Positions 35,646-50,400 are shown, counted from the first letter of the stretch. The stretch: DNA of 64,000 nt from Elymus sibiricus (GCA_039707655.1 CM077666.1:392231886-392295885), one strand, 5' to 3'. A program made the numbers and translations. The notes: generated from the sequence alone by a model not told the origin.

Positions 35646-36480
35646 GTCTGCTTTCGAAGATTTTGGTGCGGGAAACCCAACTGTGAAAACGGTTCGTTAT
35701 TTGGACGCACGAGTTAAGAGATCAATCATTTTTTAGATAAACTAATCTACGGAAAACAACACATCCTAACCTCGCGTGCGGGAAAAACCCAACAAAACTC
35801 TCTGGTTACGACAAGTCACAAGATGATGGAGTAACCTTTGCAATTTCTGTTTGTGGTGTTGTTCTCTTGCGTATAGTACGATTTCAAATGTTCTGAACAC
35901 TTGGCCGGCGCTTCGGGCAGGCTTATATAGAGTACGACATGCACCAGAGTCACAACGACTGGTCATAGGTGCTATGTATAATGGCATATTGAATATCGGC
36001 AGTTTCATGCCCATCACAAGTGATAACAGACGTTTTAAACAGCCAGTGAAGGCGGTTGGTAACGCATGGTCTTTAATACATAGTGGAACTCTTTATGTAA
36101 CAACCCCATGAATACTTCTCCTCGTTGGACTCCTCTGAGATCCGACTGATGGCACGCCGACTCACGGGCAAACCGACTGATTATTGTGCACCAACGGGTG
36201 TGCACTCCAACTGGTTGCCCACCCTCTGTTGTTCATCTTGACTTGGTCCTTAGCATACATGGGCCTGGGCCTGCCTCAGCCTTCGGCTGTGTTTTATGTG
36301 GTCATGGGCCTACTGGTGAGGAATTAACTCGTCAGGTAGTCAGGTACCCTTAATTAGTGATTTCGCCAAAGGTCTATTGTCGGGATGCTCTTATCTTAGC
36401 AATAAACTGCCGCTAAAACGCACAAGGGGCCTTGACCTAGGAAGCTCCCGCTCGCCTTCACTCGCTCATTCTGCTCAGTG
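35646..36480. other. Intergenic, nothing recognised
   Basis: No open frame with recognisable content and no clear repeat ends. Confidence 0.5.
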
Positions 36481-36970
36481 TATGTTTTTTATTGTTCCAC
36501 TCACTCAACTAAGTTGTCTTGGCTCGGCTCGCTGCTGCACTTAAAAAAACAGGTTTGAAAAAAATGATGAAATAAAAAATGTTCACAAATCAAAAAAAAG
36601 TTCAGAATTTAAATAACATTGGTGAATTAAAAATTGTTCATGAACTTAAAAAAATCCCTAAATTTTAAAGTGTTCATGAATTTGAAAAATATTCATGATT
36701 TTGAAAAAAATATGAATTTTCAAAAAACTTCGTGGATGTAAAAAATGTTTGCGGATTAGAAAATAGGATTTTCCCAAAAAATATTCTCAATTTTTAAAAA
36801 ATCTTTAAAAGTCTAAAAAATGTTCACCAATTTTAAAATATATTCATATATTTTTAAAAATATTCACGTACTAAAAAGTATTCATGAATTTGTAATAAGA
36901 AGAAGAAAAGCAAATAAAAATAGGAATAAAATAAGAAAAAAGTTAAAAGAAAAAACACAAAAAAGGGCAA
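36481..36970. repeat. A/T-rich degenerate tandem repeat
   Basis: From about 36540 many imperfect copies of a ~20-bp word of the form aaaatgttcatgaatttgaa run with variable spacing. Similar low-complexity blocks are common inside grass Mutator-like and Helitron elements. No terminal repeats are evident. Confidence 0.6.
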
Positions 36971-37850
36971 AAAAACCGGCATGGAACATTCTAGAATATT
37001 CACAAAACCGGATTGGAAGTTCAACCTACATCCGCCCGCCCACTAGGTAAAGCTGCTCCTGAGACGGCACCCATGTTGTAGAAAAAAGGTAGTACGCGTG
37101 GGGAATAGGATTACGAGTCCCTCTATGGGAACTGATTAGGCTCAGTTAGCTGATTTCACGCCCGCATCTGCCGCCTCCCTTGCTCGACACGTGACCCGCT
37201 AGACCACACATGTCTCTCTCCCTCATCTCTTCCTCGACCTCTCTCTCGTACGCAACTGCCTCAACCTTATCTAGTGGAGCGACTTCTTTAACCTAACCTA
37301 GTGGAACGACTGGAGGATACAGTGGAGCTGTGATCAATGGCATCCACCTCAAGAGGAGGATGGCGGTGAGGTGACCTGGTCGGAGGTCCGACCCTCACCG
37401 GCGGCGGCGTGATGGCGAGGACGGGCGGCGCAGCTCCTCCCTCACCACCGTCCAGCGGGGGCTCGCGATGGCGGGAACGGGCGGCTCAACTCCTCCCTCG
37501 CCACCGTCCAACGGGAGCTCGCGGCAAACGATGTTGCTATTTTTTTTTTTTGCAACATCCTCTCTTGCAAAAAAGATTTCTGCAACATCAGTCATGTTGC
37601 AAAACTTTCTTCCGTGACACCATATAAAGGTGATGACAAAAAATCCAAAACATCACCTCTGCTATAAAGTTTTTCTACGACAATACCTTTGTTGTAAATA
37701 AACTCTGTTGCCAACGTCTAAATGCCACATCATCCTGCAAATCTGACAGTCATCTCGCGTTGAATCCAGTGGCTTATTGTTAAAGCTGACAGCCATCTCG
37801 CGTTGAAGCTGACAGAAATAGTCACACAAAAAATGACGTCATCATGTCAC
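36971..37850. other. Intergenic; includes a ~55-bp degenerate tandem duplication
   Basis: 37418-37515 holds two imperfect copies of a GC-rich unit (gggcggc...ctcctccctc...ccaccgtcca). 37540-37620 repeats the words gcaacatc and gttgcaaa. No gene; 37.8-38.0 kb may contain the end of the SCS transcript. Confidence 0.4.
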
Positions 37851-37989
37851 ATCTTACATCTAGATGTGCCCTAGATGGACCTAATGATTTTGCGATTGAC
37901 CAAACATGCAAGCATGTTTACATTATTATTGTTCTCCAAAAACCTACAGTTGTGAGAGGCATATCTCAGCCCTACACTTCTCCTTTCTG

Positions 37990-38175
37990 GCATGCAAGCC
38001 TTATTTCATCACAAATCACCGAGCAGGTTACAGACATCAACAGTACGCATAGATGCACTTCATCTCAGGTTGACGTTACAGGCAAAAACGTCACGTTATT
38101 GCAGTGTAATCAGGTGGATTCCGGCGTCGATTGCAGTCACAGAGTCAGCGGAAATTGTTACTACCAAACATGTGT
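37990..38175 (-). other. SCS: Probable SCS 3' UTR
   Basis: No ORF. An AATAAG near-consensus polyadenylation word lies on the minus strand near 38004-38009. The transcript end is not proven. Confidence 0.4.
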
Positions 38176-38412
38176 CTACTCGCTCGGCGATGACACCGTG
38201 GGCGACGACGGCGCCGGCGACAACAAGGTCGACGAAGTGGACATGGGCTCGTGGAGGACGGTGTTGGTGGAGACCGCGATGGCGTTGCCGTCTAGCTGCA
38301 GCATCACCGCCCCGAGGATCTCGGTGAGCAGCTTCTTGAACTCGGCCTCGTCCACAGCCTTCCCGTCGTCGGCGTTCGCCATCTTGAACGCCTCATTCAC
38401 CACGGCATCCAC
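38176..38412 (-). CDS. SCS: SCS exon 5 (residues 299-376 and stop)
   Basis: Acceptor CACAG, begins VDAVVNEAFK, contains the degenerate second EF-like loop and a Ser/Thr/Pro-rich tail, stop TAG at 38178-38176. Confidence 0.9.
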   Translation of the reverse strand: MDAVVNEAFKMANADDGKAVDEAEFKKLLTEILGAVMLQLDGNAIAVSTNTVLHEPMSTSSTLLSPAPSSPTVSSPSE

Positions 38413-41400
38413 CTGTGCGTTTTCATGAAAGATCGTAGATAATCACAGTAGAATTTATCCAAGACTCAGAACATTCCATTTGAAATTCAACAGCTTCGGA
38501 AAAATGCTTTGGTACATGGAAATTATCTCTTTTAAATTACCTGATCAACAGCTCCATATGGTGGCAGATTTACTGAGGCGGCCAACCTGTCAAGCGCGAC
38601 GCGAAGGTACTTCTTCGATGTTCTATCTTTGTGTTCCTTCGGTACATCTCCCCAGACAGAGTCCAGCAGCTGGAAGAAAAATGCACCGTTCAATATCGTT
38701 GAACTGAATACATTTGCCATAGATAAGATCGAACTTGTGGAACATGCATGCATGTATCTTAGTATCAGGATACCTTGTCGAACTCGAACTTGTTGGACAG
38801 TATCTTCCTAATGCCAGCCCCATCAAAGGTGTTCTCAGTGTGCGCCACGATTATCGGGCACTCTTGGAGTCGCCGGGCGATCACTCCCAAATACTTCTTG
38901 AATTCTTGGAAGAAGACCTCTTGCGACGCTGGTCGGTCGAGCTGGTCTGCCGGCAGTTCCTGCAATGCAGGTTCCATGATCTTCTCCATAACCTATCACA
39001 AACACTCAATTGTCAGCAGACACTCCATGAGCCTTTTCACGGACATGAACTATTATGGTTGCAATTTTTGTTGTGAAACCGCACAAGTGGATACCAGAGA
39101 GTCCGAAGCCGGCGGCATGCCGTGATCGACCGTCAGCTGTCGAAGAGCGGCGGGCAAACATCGTCGCAGAGACGCGTCTCCGGACTCGATTTGCGAGAAT
39201 ATGGCGACCGCCTCTGCTTTGTACGCCGTGCTCTCAGCAAACTCGTTCAGGTCTTCCCCGTCCATCCTGAGGATCATGATTGGGTCCCTCTTGAGCCCGG
39301 CCGCCATGCCGAGGAGTATGTCGGACAGCACGTGCTGGAACTCCGGCTTGCTCACCGAATCTTGCTTCCCGTGGGTGAACTCATTTAGAACCTGCACCGC
39401 ATATATTACACAACATTATATCGGTAAGGGCATGTACAATGGTGCTATTTTAAGAGTGTCACATAGGATAAATGTTGAGATGGAGGAGAGAGAATTCATA
39501 AAAAAGACTTGTCTTCTCTTATCCTATATACTTAAGAAGTTCACCCCCACTACTTGATTTATCTCAACATGCAGCGTAGCCACGCCATCATCCAATCACA
39601 TCTAGCCACGTCATATCTCATGCAGTCCCACTCAAGACCACGTCAGTTTTTTTTTCAATTAACAGAGCTAAGCACAACCTTCCCTCGCTGAGAAAAAGAA
39701 GAACAATTGACCGATTGATAGCTAACAATTGATCAATTGATAGCTTTTCCTCTTACTATTTAATGAAGCCACGGGGAGGTCCCACATGTGAAAGCACTCC
39801 TCCCCTCCCAGTAACCTTCCTATATTAAATTGGAGCGTACATGCTGGATTAGCTCTGAAGCCCAAAGGTCATGGATACCTGCGGATGTTGTCTTTTCATT
39901 TTCAGCCCTTTACCGACAAGTATATGATTTGCCCTCTGTACGCTATAGAAAGGACCAAGCCATGACGTTTCGTTACCAGCCCTCATCTACTTCCACAGAC
40001 TCCACTAGCACGAAGGAGCGTTATCTTCTCCACCACAATCCTCCCACTTTATTTTTATTTTTTTATAAACGACACTTTATTTCCTCCTTCACTTGGTCTC
40101 CTCCGTCCGGTTCCAATTGTCCCAACAAATCAACCCCTCCACCAGCAGCAATGGTGGTGCTCATGGCGCGGTGCCCCTGCCAGCCCATCGTTCGTGGGGG
40201 TCGCGGCTAAATACCCGCATGCTGCTGCCGATCCAGGCCCCTATGAACACCGTAGTTAATTTGAGCCCGCAATCCATTGCCGATGAATCGAGCCCCGCGG
40301 ACACTGCTGGCCTAAGCCCCAACACGTCGCCCCGTTCTCATACTACTCCAACATCAATTTTTTTTTCAAAAGTATGACTAAATTTATAACAAATTTGAAA
40401 ATTATACGGCGAAATGAAAAAATACCGAAAATATGACCCCGTCGGCCTGCGGTGGGCCGAAAGGGGCCCTGTCGGCCAGCAGTGGGCCGAGCGCAGCCTG
40501 TCGGCCACGAGTAGGCCGACTGGTGGGCTGTCGGCCACCAGCAGGCCGAAAGGTGGCTGTCGGCCTACCAAAGGCCGATAGGCCCGTTGATAGCCTGCCC
40601 AAAAGTTTTCTTGAATTTTTTTCAGAAATAGTACATTTTTTTGGTATTTCCTTCGCCGAAGTCATCTGCCACAGTGATCGTACTTTCTCGCCCTACTATC
40701 CCCCCATTTTCTTTTCCCGCCCTACTATCCCGCCATTTTCTTTCCCGCCATACTCTCCCGCCACTTTTTCTCCCGCCATTCTCTCCCGCCATTTTCTTTC
40801 CCGCCTATCTTTCTCGCCTTTCTCTCCCGCCATCTTCTCTTGTGAACAACCTATATAACCACATCCGCAGTAAGGTGGGTGAGCAGGCCCTTCTGTCCCC
40901 CTTTCTCTCACGCCTTTCGCTCCCGCCATCCTTTCGTGGAGATGTCAGGAATGTACCATCCACAAACATCACAGGAGGACAATGCCGGAAAGCTTCGATG
41001 CACATAGCGAAAGAGAAGAATACTCGTTTCAACACCTTGTGATCTGGTATAATGTCCAACCTCGTGTGTTGTATGTTAACATAAGTGCCGGGATTTCTCT
41101 CCTTCAGTATGTCAAGGAGACGGACAACATTATCATATGAGTCGAAGAACGTCCCAAACCTTTCCTCCATAGCCTTCTGCTTAGCCCTCCAAGCCTTCCC
41201 ATATGGAATGTCATAATTCCATCTGACCTTCACTGCTCTCTGGATGTGTTTTGCTTCCATATCTTTCTTCTCCACTATCTCAGTATACATGAGTTGCGCA
41301 ATGAGAGTTGAAGTCAGGTTTGGATGACTAACCAACAGGTTTTTCTTCACACAATTATGTGGGACCACATTGGTGACAAGCCAGTGGATGTCATACTTCG

Positions 41401-44400
41401 GCACGTGCCCGTGCACCTTCCCAGGACAACCTGCTTCAACACACTTCACGGTATAGTTTGTTGGACTCGATATGTGTGTCCGGAAAACCCTCTGCGTAGA
41501 CATAGCCCACTTTATCACCGCATACTTCAATTTTTTCTTTGTATCAAACATAGCCCCTATCTGGACTTGGTTCAGATTATATTGCCATGGAGTCTCATGG
41601 CCATCGTTGACAGTAAGGCCGGTGGATATGTCCTGATCCCATGCAGAAGGAATCGGTACCTCCACTTCATCCTCGGAATTTTCAGAATCCAGATCCTCCG
41701 CAAATCCATCCTCGTCATCTTCCTCCATCACCCTCTGCATTTCATCGCCTTCCTCATCCCCATCAGCAACACCAGAACCAGCTAATATTTTTGACTGAAT
41801 ACTCTGCCCAGTATCATGACCACAAACATTGTGTGACATGTAGTCTGACTCTTTCTCGGCTTGGCTAGCATCCACATCCGGTGGCTGTGACCCGGATAAA
41901 TAATTCTCGTTAGCCACTTGACTACCCTGGCCTGGTTCATACCCCACGTGAAGTTGTACCGTATTCTCCTCCTTCGCCACTGGTTGCACTAGGGCATATG
42001 GGTGGATTCTTCGGTCTCGGCAACGACTTAACAGGGTCACCCAATGCTGGCTCCTATCTATCGGCATCAACTCCCACTTAACATTTTTACAGGATTTTGT
42101 CCACAGTGCATGAATACTGACGGAACATACTTCGGGATCTAGCCCAAAACTAGTAGTCAACTAGTGCTTCAACTGTCTAATGTCCAGTATGTCCGGGTGT
42201 GAAAGTGTCATGACGCCATTTTTAAACTCGCTAAGATCAACCCCCAACTCATTATATCGAACATTACCAGGGCCGTAGTAAACAGTCAAATTTACTGATT
42301 CAGACATTTTCACCTGTCAAACATTGCCACCTTTCATTAATCGCAACGAACAGAATTATTACCGGCTACACTAACTATCCGCTAAAATTACTATGTACAC
42401 TAAATAAACTCTACAACACATACAAAATTATTACCGGCTACACTAACTATCCCCTAAAATTACTATGTACACTAAAATGACTATGTACACTAAATAAACT
42501 GTACAATAAAACTACACTAACTACACGAACAAAAATATACCTTCGACGCGTGTGTCCCCTTCTTCTTCCTCTCCACACCACCACCTCCTCGCCAGCCACA
42601 CCTCCTCCACCCCACCACCTCCTCACCTCCTCCACCCCACCATGGCTCCTCCTCACTTACGTACAAATAACTATCCCATTGCAAAAAAAATGACCGTAGG
42701 ACGCTGGAGAATGCTATGATCTATTGATTCTGTGGCTTGGAACGGAAAATCGGTGGAAGAATGAGTAGATAGGTGAGGGGGGGGGGGAGTATAGAGAGGA
42801 AATGAGAGAGAGAGAGAGAGAGCTGCCAGCGACCAGGAACGAGAGAGAGAGAGAGAGCGAGAGGAAGAAGAAAACGGTCGGGCGGCCGACAGCCCCCTTT
42901 CAGCCTGCTGGTGGCCGACAGCCCACCAGTCGGCCTATTGGTGGCCGACAGGCTGCGCTCGGCCTACTGCTGGCCGACAGGGCCCCTTTCGGCCCACCGC
43001 AGGCCGACGGGGTCATATTTTCGGTATTTTTTCATTTCGCCGTATAATTTTCAAATTTGCTATAAATTTAGTCATACTTTTGAAAAAAAATCCCAACATC
43101 ACCTGCACCAAAACGTGGGTGCTCTCCTTCCTCTTTACCTCCCCAAATCTGATCGATCTTGAGTTAATTTGTTCTGATTTGTTTATGGCAGGAAGCAATT
43201 TTTATGAAGGCAAGTCTGTTCTGTCTCCAGCCGCCTCATCTGCGCAGCAAGTCCGGTCAGTCTTTCTAATCCACAATCCTCTCTAATTCAGGCACTGCCG
43301 GCAAACATGAAACAATAAGCTTTGATTCCCTTTTCATTTTATTTTATTTGTTGTTGGAAGGAATAAACAGATGAAACAACTTTGATTGGAAGTGATGGAT
43401 CGTATGAGTGCTGATTGGAAGGAATAAACAGGTGAAACAAAACGTACCATTTACTACGTGCAACTACAATCCTGCATCTCTCTGTTTCTCATACATAGTT
43501 TAGTATGAATTTTATTGGTACTTCTTTGCATTGCTTTGATGGTTTTGTAGAATCAAACATATTCCTTTGGTCATTTTCAGGTAGTACTATATATTCCACT
43601 GTGAATATCATCAGATCAATCCAATACTGGAATAGAGGTTAATTACGCATGTATTTCAGCAGTACTATTCAATCTGAAAATCATCGAGCCCGGCAAGCTA
43701 GCTCTATGCTAGATTAGGCATGTGTTTCAGATTTATCATAAAATCAAAGGTTTTGCAAATACTATTGTCGATATGCGTTGTATGTTAATCAACTAGCGGA
43801 TTCAAGGTAAGTTTCAAAGGAATTTTTCCAGATATGAAACAAAATCAAATAAGTAGAAAATTTCATATTTGCATTCGTTTCACATAATTATATGTATGCT
43901 TTTCCTTTCATAAATTGAAGCTTATATTAACTATTTGCACCGTATCAAGGTGACAGAACCACCAAGATGTTCGCTCAATGCAATTGCCTAACAAACTGCT
44001 ATACTTCTTTTGCATAAAATCCCTTGAAGAGTTTGTTATTGCTACTTCCATTGTTATTTCGTTTTTTCCTTTATGCAATTCACCCGTGCTGAGTTAATAA
44101 TAATTTACAAATGTCACATGGTTTCATACTCTTAGTCATGTCCTTAACATATCTATTTTATATTCCTGCTACAACGCATGCGGGATGTCTTCTAGACGAA
44201 CATTCATACCCTTCAGATATGTAAAAATATAGGCCACAAAAATAATGTATTTCCTTAAATTAAAAAGGTATATTTTTTGTTCCCTAAATTTGCTGAAATA
44301 TTACAATTACAGGTTCCTTATGGTGTTGGTGTTTGTTCAGCTTCATATTCAACCTGAGTACACCTTGAGTTTCGTTTTTCTATTTATTTTAGTATTTATC

Positions 44401-47400
44401 TATGCTAGAATAGTAAGTGATGTACTGTTTTTAAGCGTGTGTGTGTAATTATAATAAACAATCTTCTCTAAGGCTATAGCTTTGCTTTTTAAAATGTAAG
44501 AATAATACTTGGAATATCATTATTTGATTGTTGTGGTGTTAATGACAATCCTTGGGGAGAGGATCAAGTATGGCCCTTTCTGATTCTCCTTCACTTTAAC
44601 TGTTCTATGCTGGAATAAGATGTAGAAAAATGGAGTATATTTGTTGTCCTACTTGTTGGAAATATGCCCTAGAGGCAATAATAAATTGGTTATTATTATA
44701 TTTCCTTGTTCATGATAATCGTTTATTATCCATGCTATAATTGTATTGATTGGAAACTCAAATACATGTATGGGTACATAGACAACACTGTGTCCCTAGT
44801 AAGCCTCTAGTTAACTAGCTCGTTGATCAAAAGATGGTAAAGGTTTCCTAGCCATCGACATGAGATGTCATTTGATAACGGGATCACATCATTAGGAGAA
44901 TGATGTGATGGACAAGACCCAAACTATAAACGTAGCATATGATCGTGTCAGTTTATTGCTATTGTTTTCTGCATGTCAAGTATTTGTTCCTATGACCATG
45001 AGATCATGCAATTCACTAACACCGTAGGAGTGCCTTGTGTGTATCAAACGTCACAACGTAACTGGGTGACTATAAAGGTGCTCTACAGGTATCTCCGAGG
45101 GTGTCTGTTGGGTTGGCATGGATCAAGACTGAGATTTGTTACTCCGTGTGACGGAGAGGTATCTCAGGGCCCACTCGGTAATACAACATCACAATGAGCC
45201 TTGCAAGCAAAGTGACTAAAGAGTTAGCCACAGGATCTTGTATTACGGAACGAGTAAAGAGACTTGCCGGTAACGAGATTGAACTAGGTATAGAGATACC
45301 GACGATCGAATCTCGGGCAAGTAACATACCGAAGAACAAAGGGAACAGTATACGGGATTAACTGAATCCTTGACATAGAGGTTCAACCGATGAAGATCTT
45401 CGTAGAATATGTAGGAACCAGTATGGGCATCCAGGTCCCGCTATTGGTTATTGACCGTAGAGGTGTCTCGGTCATGTCTACATAAGTCTCGAAACCGCAG
45501 GGTCTACACACTTAACGTTTGGTGACGATTAGTATAGTTGAGTTATTGTGTTGGTGACCGAAGGTTGTTCGGAGTCCCGGATAAGAACCCGGACATGACA
45601 AGGATCTCCGGAAGAGTCCGGAGGTAAAGATTGATATATGTGATAATAGTGTTTTGATCTCCGGAAGGGTTCCAGAATTCACCGGAAGGGGTTCCGGGTG
45701 TTTACCGAAGTGTTCGGGTGCAGCAACACTTTATATGGGCCAAAGGGGTAAAGCCCACGAGGTATTGAAAAGTGCAAAAGGAAGTTTTGCTGCTGCCTTA
45801 AGCGGTACTACCGCTGGTAAGGCAGTACTACCGCGTAAGCGGTACTACCGCTTGTGTGAAGCGGTACTACCGCTTGTACGCGGTACTGCTGGAATCCGAG
45901 TTAGACTCTTTCCGTGCGGGCCAAACCGACCTTGTGCGGGCAAAACCGACCTTGTGGAGGCTTTCTCTCCAAGTTTAGACCCCAGGGCTCAACATATAAA
46001 TAGAGGGGCAGGGCTAGCACACGTGACAGATCAAGATTTCCCAAGCCGTGTGCCGGCAACCCTAACCCTCTAGTTCCTCCCGTCATAATCTCCGTAGTGC
46101 TTGGCGAAGCCCTGCAGAGATTGTTCCTCACCACCATCACCACGCCGTCGTGCTGCCGGAACTCATCCACTACTTCACCATCGCTCGCTGGATCGAGGAG
46201 GTGAAGGCGTCATCAAGCCGTACGTGTGTTGAACGCGGAGGTGCCGTCCGTTCGGCGCTAGATCGTGTTTGGATCGAGGGACGACTTGCGATTTGGATCG
46301 CGAAGACGTTCGACTACATCAACCGCGTTTCTTAACGCTTCCGCTTAGCGATCTACAAGGGTATGTAGATTCACTCTCCCTCTCGTAGATGCTCATCACC
46401 ATGGATAGATCTTGCGTGTGCGTAGGAAAAATTTTGTTTCCCATGCGACGTTCCCCAACAGTGGTATCTGAGCCAGGTCTATGCGTAGATGAGATCTCGA
46501 GTAGAACACAAACGAGTTGTGGGCGTGGGTGTATACATATTGCTTGCCGTTACTAGTTGATACTTGATTCGGCGGCATTGTGAGATGAAGCGGCCCAGAC
46601 CGACATTACGCGTACGCTTACGCGAGACAGGTTTTACCGCTACGTGCACTCGTTGCATAAAGGTGACTGGCGGGTGTCTGTCTCTCTCACTTTAGTTGAA
46701 TCGATTTCAATGAAGAGGGTTCTTTTAGAAGATCAAAAAGCAATCACTACACCACGTTGTGGTTTTGCGTAGGTAAGAACGGTTCTTGCAAACCCGTAGC
46801 AGCCACGTAAAACTTACAACAACAATTAGAGGACGTCTAACTTGTTTTTGCAGGGTATGTTGTGATGTGATATGGCCAATTACATGATGAGATATATGTG
46901 ATGTATGAGATGATCATGTGTTGTATAGAATATCACGACTTGCATGTCGATGAGTACGGCAACTGGCAGGAGCCATAGAGTTGTCTTTAATTATTTTTGC
47001 CGTTTTGCTTTACTTTATCGCTATGAGTTAGCAATAGTCGTGGAAGCAACAGTCGGCGCGACAACCTCATGGCGACACGTTGATGGAGATCAAGATGATG
47101 GAGATCATGGTGTCATGCCAGTGACGATGGAGATCATGCCGGTGCTTTGGAGATGGAGATCAAAAGCACAAGTTCATGGCCATATCATGTCACTTATGAT
47201 TTGCATGTGATGTTAATCCTTTTATGCATCTTGTTTTGCTTAGGACGACGGTAGCATTATAAGGTGATCCCTCACTTAAATTTCAAGATAAAATTGTGTT
47301 CTCCCCGAGTGTGCACCGTTGCGAAAGTTCGTCGTTTCGAGACACCACGTGATGATCGGGTGTGATAGACTCTACGTTCACATACAACGGGTGCAAGCCA

Positions 47401-50400
47401 GTGTTGCACATGCGGAACACTCGGGTTAAACTTGACGAGCCTAGCATGTACAGACATGGCCTCGGAACACAAGAGACCGAAAGGTCGAACATGAGTCATA
47501 TAGTAGATATGATCAACATGAAGATGTTCACCATTGAAACCACCTCAACTCACGTGATGATCGGACTTGAGTTGGTGGATTTGGATCATGTTACACTCGA
47601 ATGACCGGAGGGATGTCAATCTGAGTGGGAGTTTTAAGTAATATGATTAACTAAACTCATTATCTTGAACAATAGTCTAAGTTGTCTTTGCAATATTTAT
47701 GTTGTAGATCATGGCTCGCGCAGTAGCACCCCTGAATTTTAATGCGTTCCTAGAGAAAGCTAAGTTGAAAGATGATGGAAGTAACTTTGTGGACTGGGCC
47801 CGTAATCTAAGGATTATCCTTATGGCTTCCCAGAAGGCTTATGTCCTTGATGCACCGCTTGGTGATCCACCCGCTCCAGTTGAGTCTCTAGACGTTGTGA
47901 ACGCCTGGCAGGCTCGTTCTGAAGATTACTCAATAGTTCAATGTGCAATATTGTATGGCTTAGAACCGGGACTAGACGTTTTGAACGTCATGGAGCATAT
48001 GAGATGTTCCAGGAGTTGAAGTTTATCTTTCAAAAGAATGCCCGGATCGAGAGGTATGAGATCTCCGATAAGTTCTATGCTTGCAAGATGGAGGAGAACG
48101 GGTCTATCAGTGATCACATACTCAGAATGTCTGGGTACTCCACCCGTCTGGCTGAATTGGGGATGCCCCTTCCGCCAGAGGCTATCACTGACAGAGTTCT
48201 TCAATCATTGCCACCTAGCTACAAGAGCTTCGTGTTGAACTATAACATGCACGGGATGAACAAGTCAGTCGCCGAGCTGTTTGCGATGCTGAAAGCCGCT
48301 GAGTCTGAAATTCAGAAGGAGCTTCAAGTGTTGATGGTCAATAAAACCACTAGTTTCAAGAAAAATGGCAAGGCTAAGAAGGGTAACTCCAAGAAGAGTG
48401 GCAAAGCAGTTGCTCCTCACGTGAAGAAACCCAAGGCTGGACCCAAACCAGAAACTGTGTGCTTTCATTGCAAGGGAACTGGACACTGGAAGCGGAACTG
48501 CCCCAAGTATTTGGCTGACAAGAAGGCGGCCAACAACAAACAAGGTATATATGATATACATGTTATTGATGTGTACCTTACCAACTCTCGTTGTAGTGCC
48601 TGGGTATTTGATACCGGTGCGGTTGCTCATATTTGCAACTCAAAACAGGAACTGCGGAATAGACGGAGGCTGGCAAAGGACGAAGTGACGATGCGCGTGG
48701 GAAATGGTTCCAAGGTTGATGTGATCGCCGTCGGCACGCTCGCTCTTCGATTACCATCGGGATTAGTGATGAACCTGAATAAATGTTATTTGGTGCCTGC
48801 GTTAAGCATGAACATTATATCTGGATCTTGTTTATTGCGAGACGGTTACTCATTTAAATCAGAGAATAATGGTTGTTCTATTTATATGAGTAATATCTTT
48901 TATGGTCATGCACCCGATATGAGGGGTTTATTCTTATTGAATCTCGATAGTAATGATACACATGTTCATAACATTGATGCCAAAAGATGTAGAATTGATA
49001 ATGATAATACCACTTTCTTGTGGCACTGCCGTTTAGGTCATATTGGCGTAAAACGCATGAGGAAGCTCCATGCTGATGGACTTTTGGAGTCACTTGATTT
49101 TGAATCACTTGACACATGTGAGCCATGCCTCATGGGCAAGATGACTAAAACGCCGTTCTCTGGAACAATGGAACGGGCAAGTGACTTGTTGGAAATCATA
49201 CATACTGATGTGTGCGGTCCGATGAGTATTGAGGAGCGCGGTGGTTATCGTTACTTTCTCACCTTCACTGATGACTTAAGTAGATATGGGTATATTTACT
49301 TAATGAAACACAAGTCTGAAACGTTTGAAAAGTTCAAACAATTTCAGAGTGAAGTTGAGAATCATCGTAACAAGAAGATTAAATTCCTACGATCTGATCG
49401 AGGAGGAGAATATCTGAGTTATGAGTTTGGCAGTCACTTAAGACAATGTGGAATTGTTTCACAACTGACACCGCCTGGAACACCACAGCGTAATGGTGTG
49501 TCCGAACGTCGCAATCGAACCTTATTGGATATGGTGCGATCTATGATGTCTCTTGCCGATTTTCCACTATCGTTTTGGGGTTATGCATTAGAGACAGCTC
49601 ATTCACTTTAAATAGGGCACCATCGAAATCCGTTGAGACGACGCCATATGAACTTTGGTTTGGCAAGAAGCCAAAGCTGTCATTTCTTAAAGTTTGGGGA
49701 TGTGATGCTTATGTCAAAAAGCTTCAGCCTGAAAAGCTGGAACCCAAAGCGGAGAAATGCGTCTTCATAGGATACCCAAAAGAGACAGTTGGGCATACCT
49801 TCTACCTCAGATCCGAAGGCAAAGTGTTTGTCGCTAAAAACGGAACATTTCTTGAGAAAGAGTTTCTCTCGAAAGAATTGAGTGGGAGGAAGATAGAACT
49901 TGATGAGGTTATTGAACCTTTACTTCAACCTGAGAGTAGCACAGTACAGAAAGATGTTTCTATAGAGCCTGCATCAGTTGAAGAGGAAGTTAATGATGAT
50001 GATCATGAACCTTCGGATCAAGTTGCTATCGAACCTCGTAGGTCGACAAGGACGCGTACTGCTCCTGAGTGGTACGGCAACCCTGTCTTAGAGGTCATGT
50101 TGTTGGACAACGATGAACCTACAAGCTATGGAGAAGCGATGATGGGCCCGGATTCCGAGAAGTGGTTAGAGGCCATGAAATCCGAGATGGGATCCATGTA
50201 TGAAAACAAAGTGTGGACTTTGGAAGTATTACCTGAAGGGCGTAAGGCCATTCAGAACAAATGGATCTTTAAGAGGAAGACGGACGCGGACGGTAATGTC
50301 ACCGTCTATAAAGCTCGACTTGTGGCAAAAGGTTTTTCACAAGTTCAAGGAGTTGACTACGATGAGACCTTCTCACCCGTAGCGATTCTTAAGTCCGTCA

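Larger units (their letters stand above)
40357..43092 (-). mobile_element. Mutator-like element with 209-bp TIRs (TSD CCAACATCA)
   Basis: Inverted arms 40357-40565 and 42884-43092 are near-identical, with about eight differences by eye. The 9-bp direct repeat CCAACATCA flanks it at 40348-40356 and 43093-43101, the diagnostic TSD length for Mutator elements. The interior has a truncated MuDR transposase. It is non-autonomous. Confidence 0.93.
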
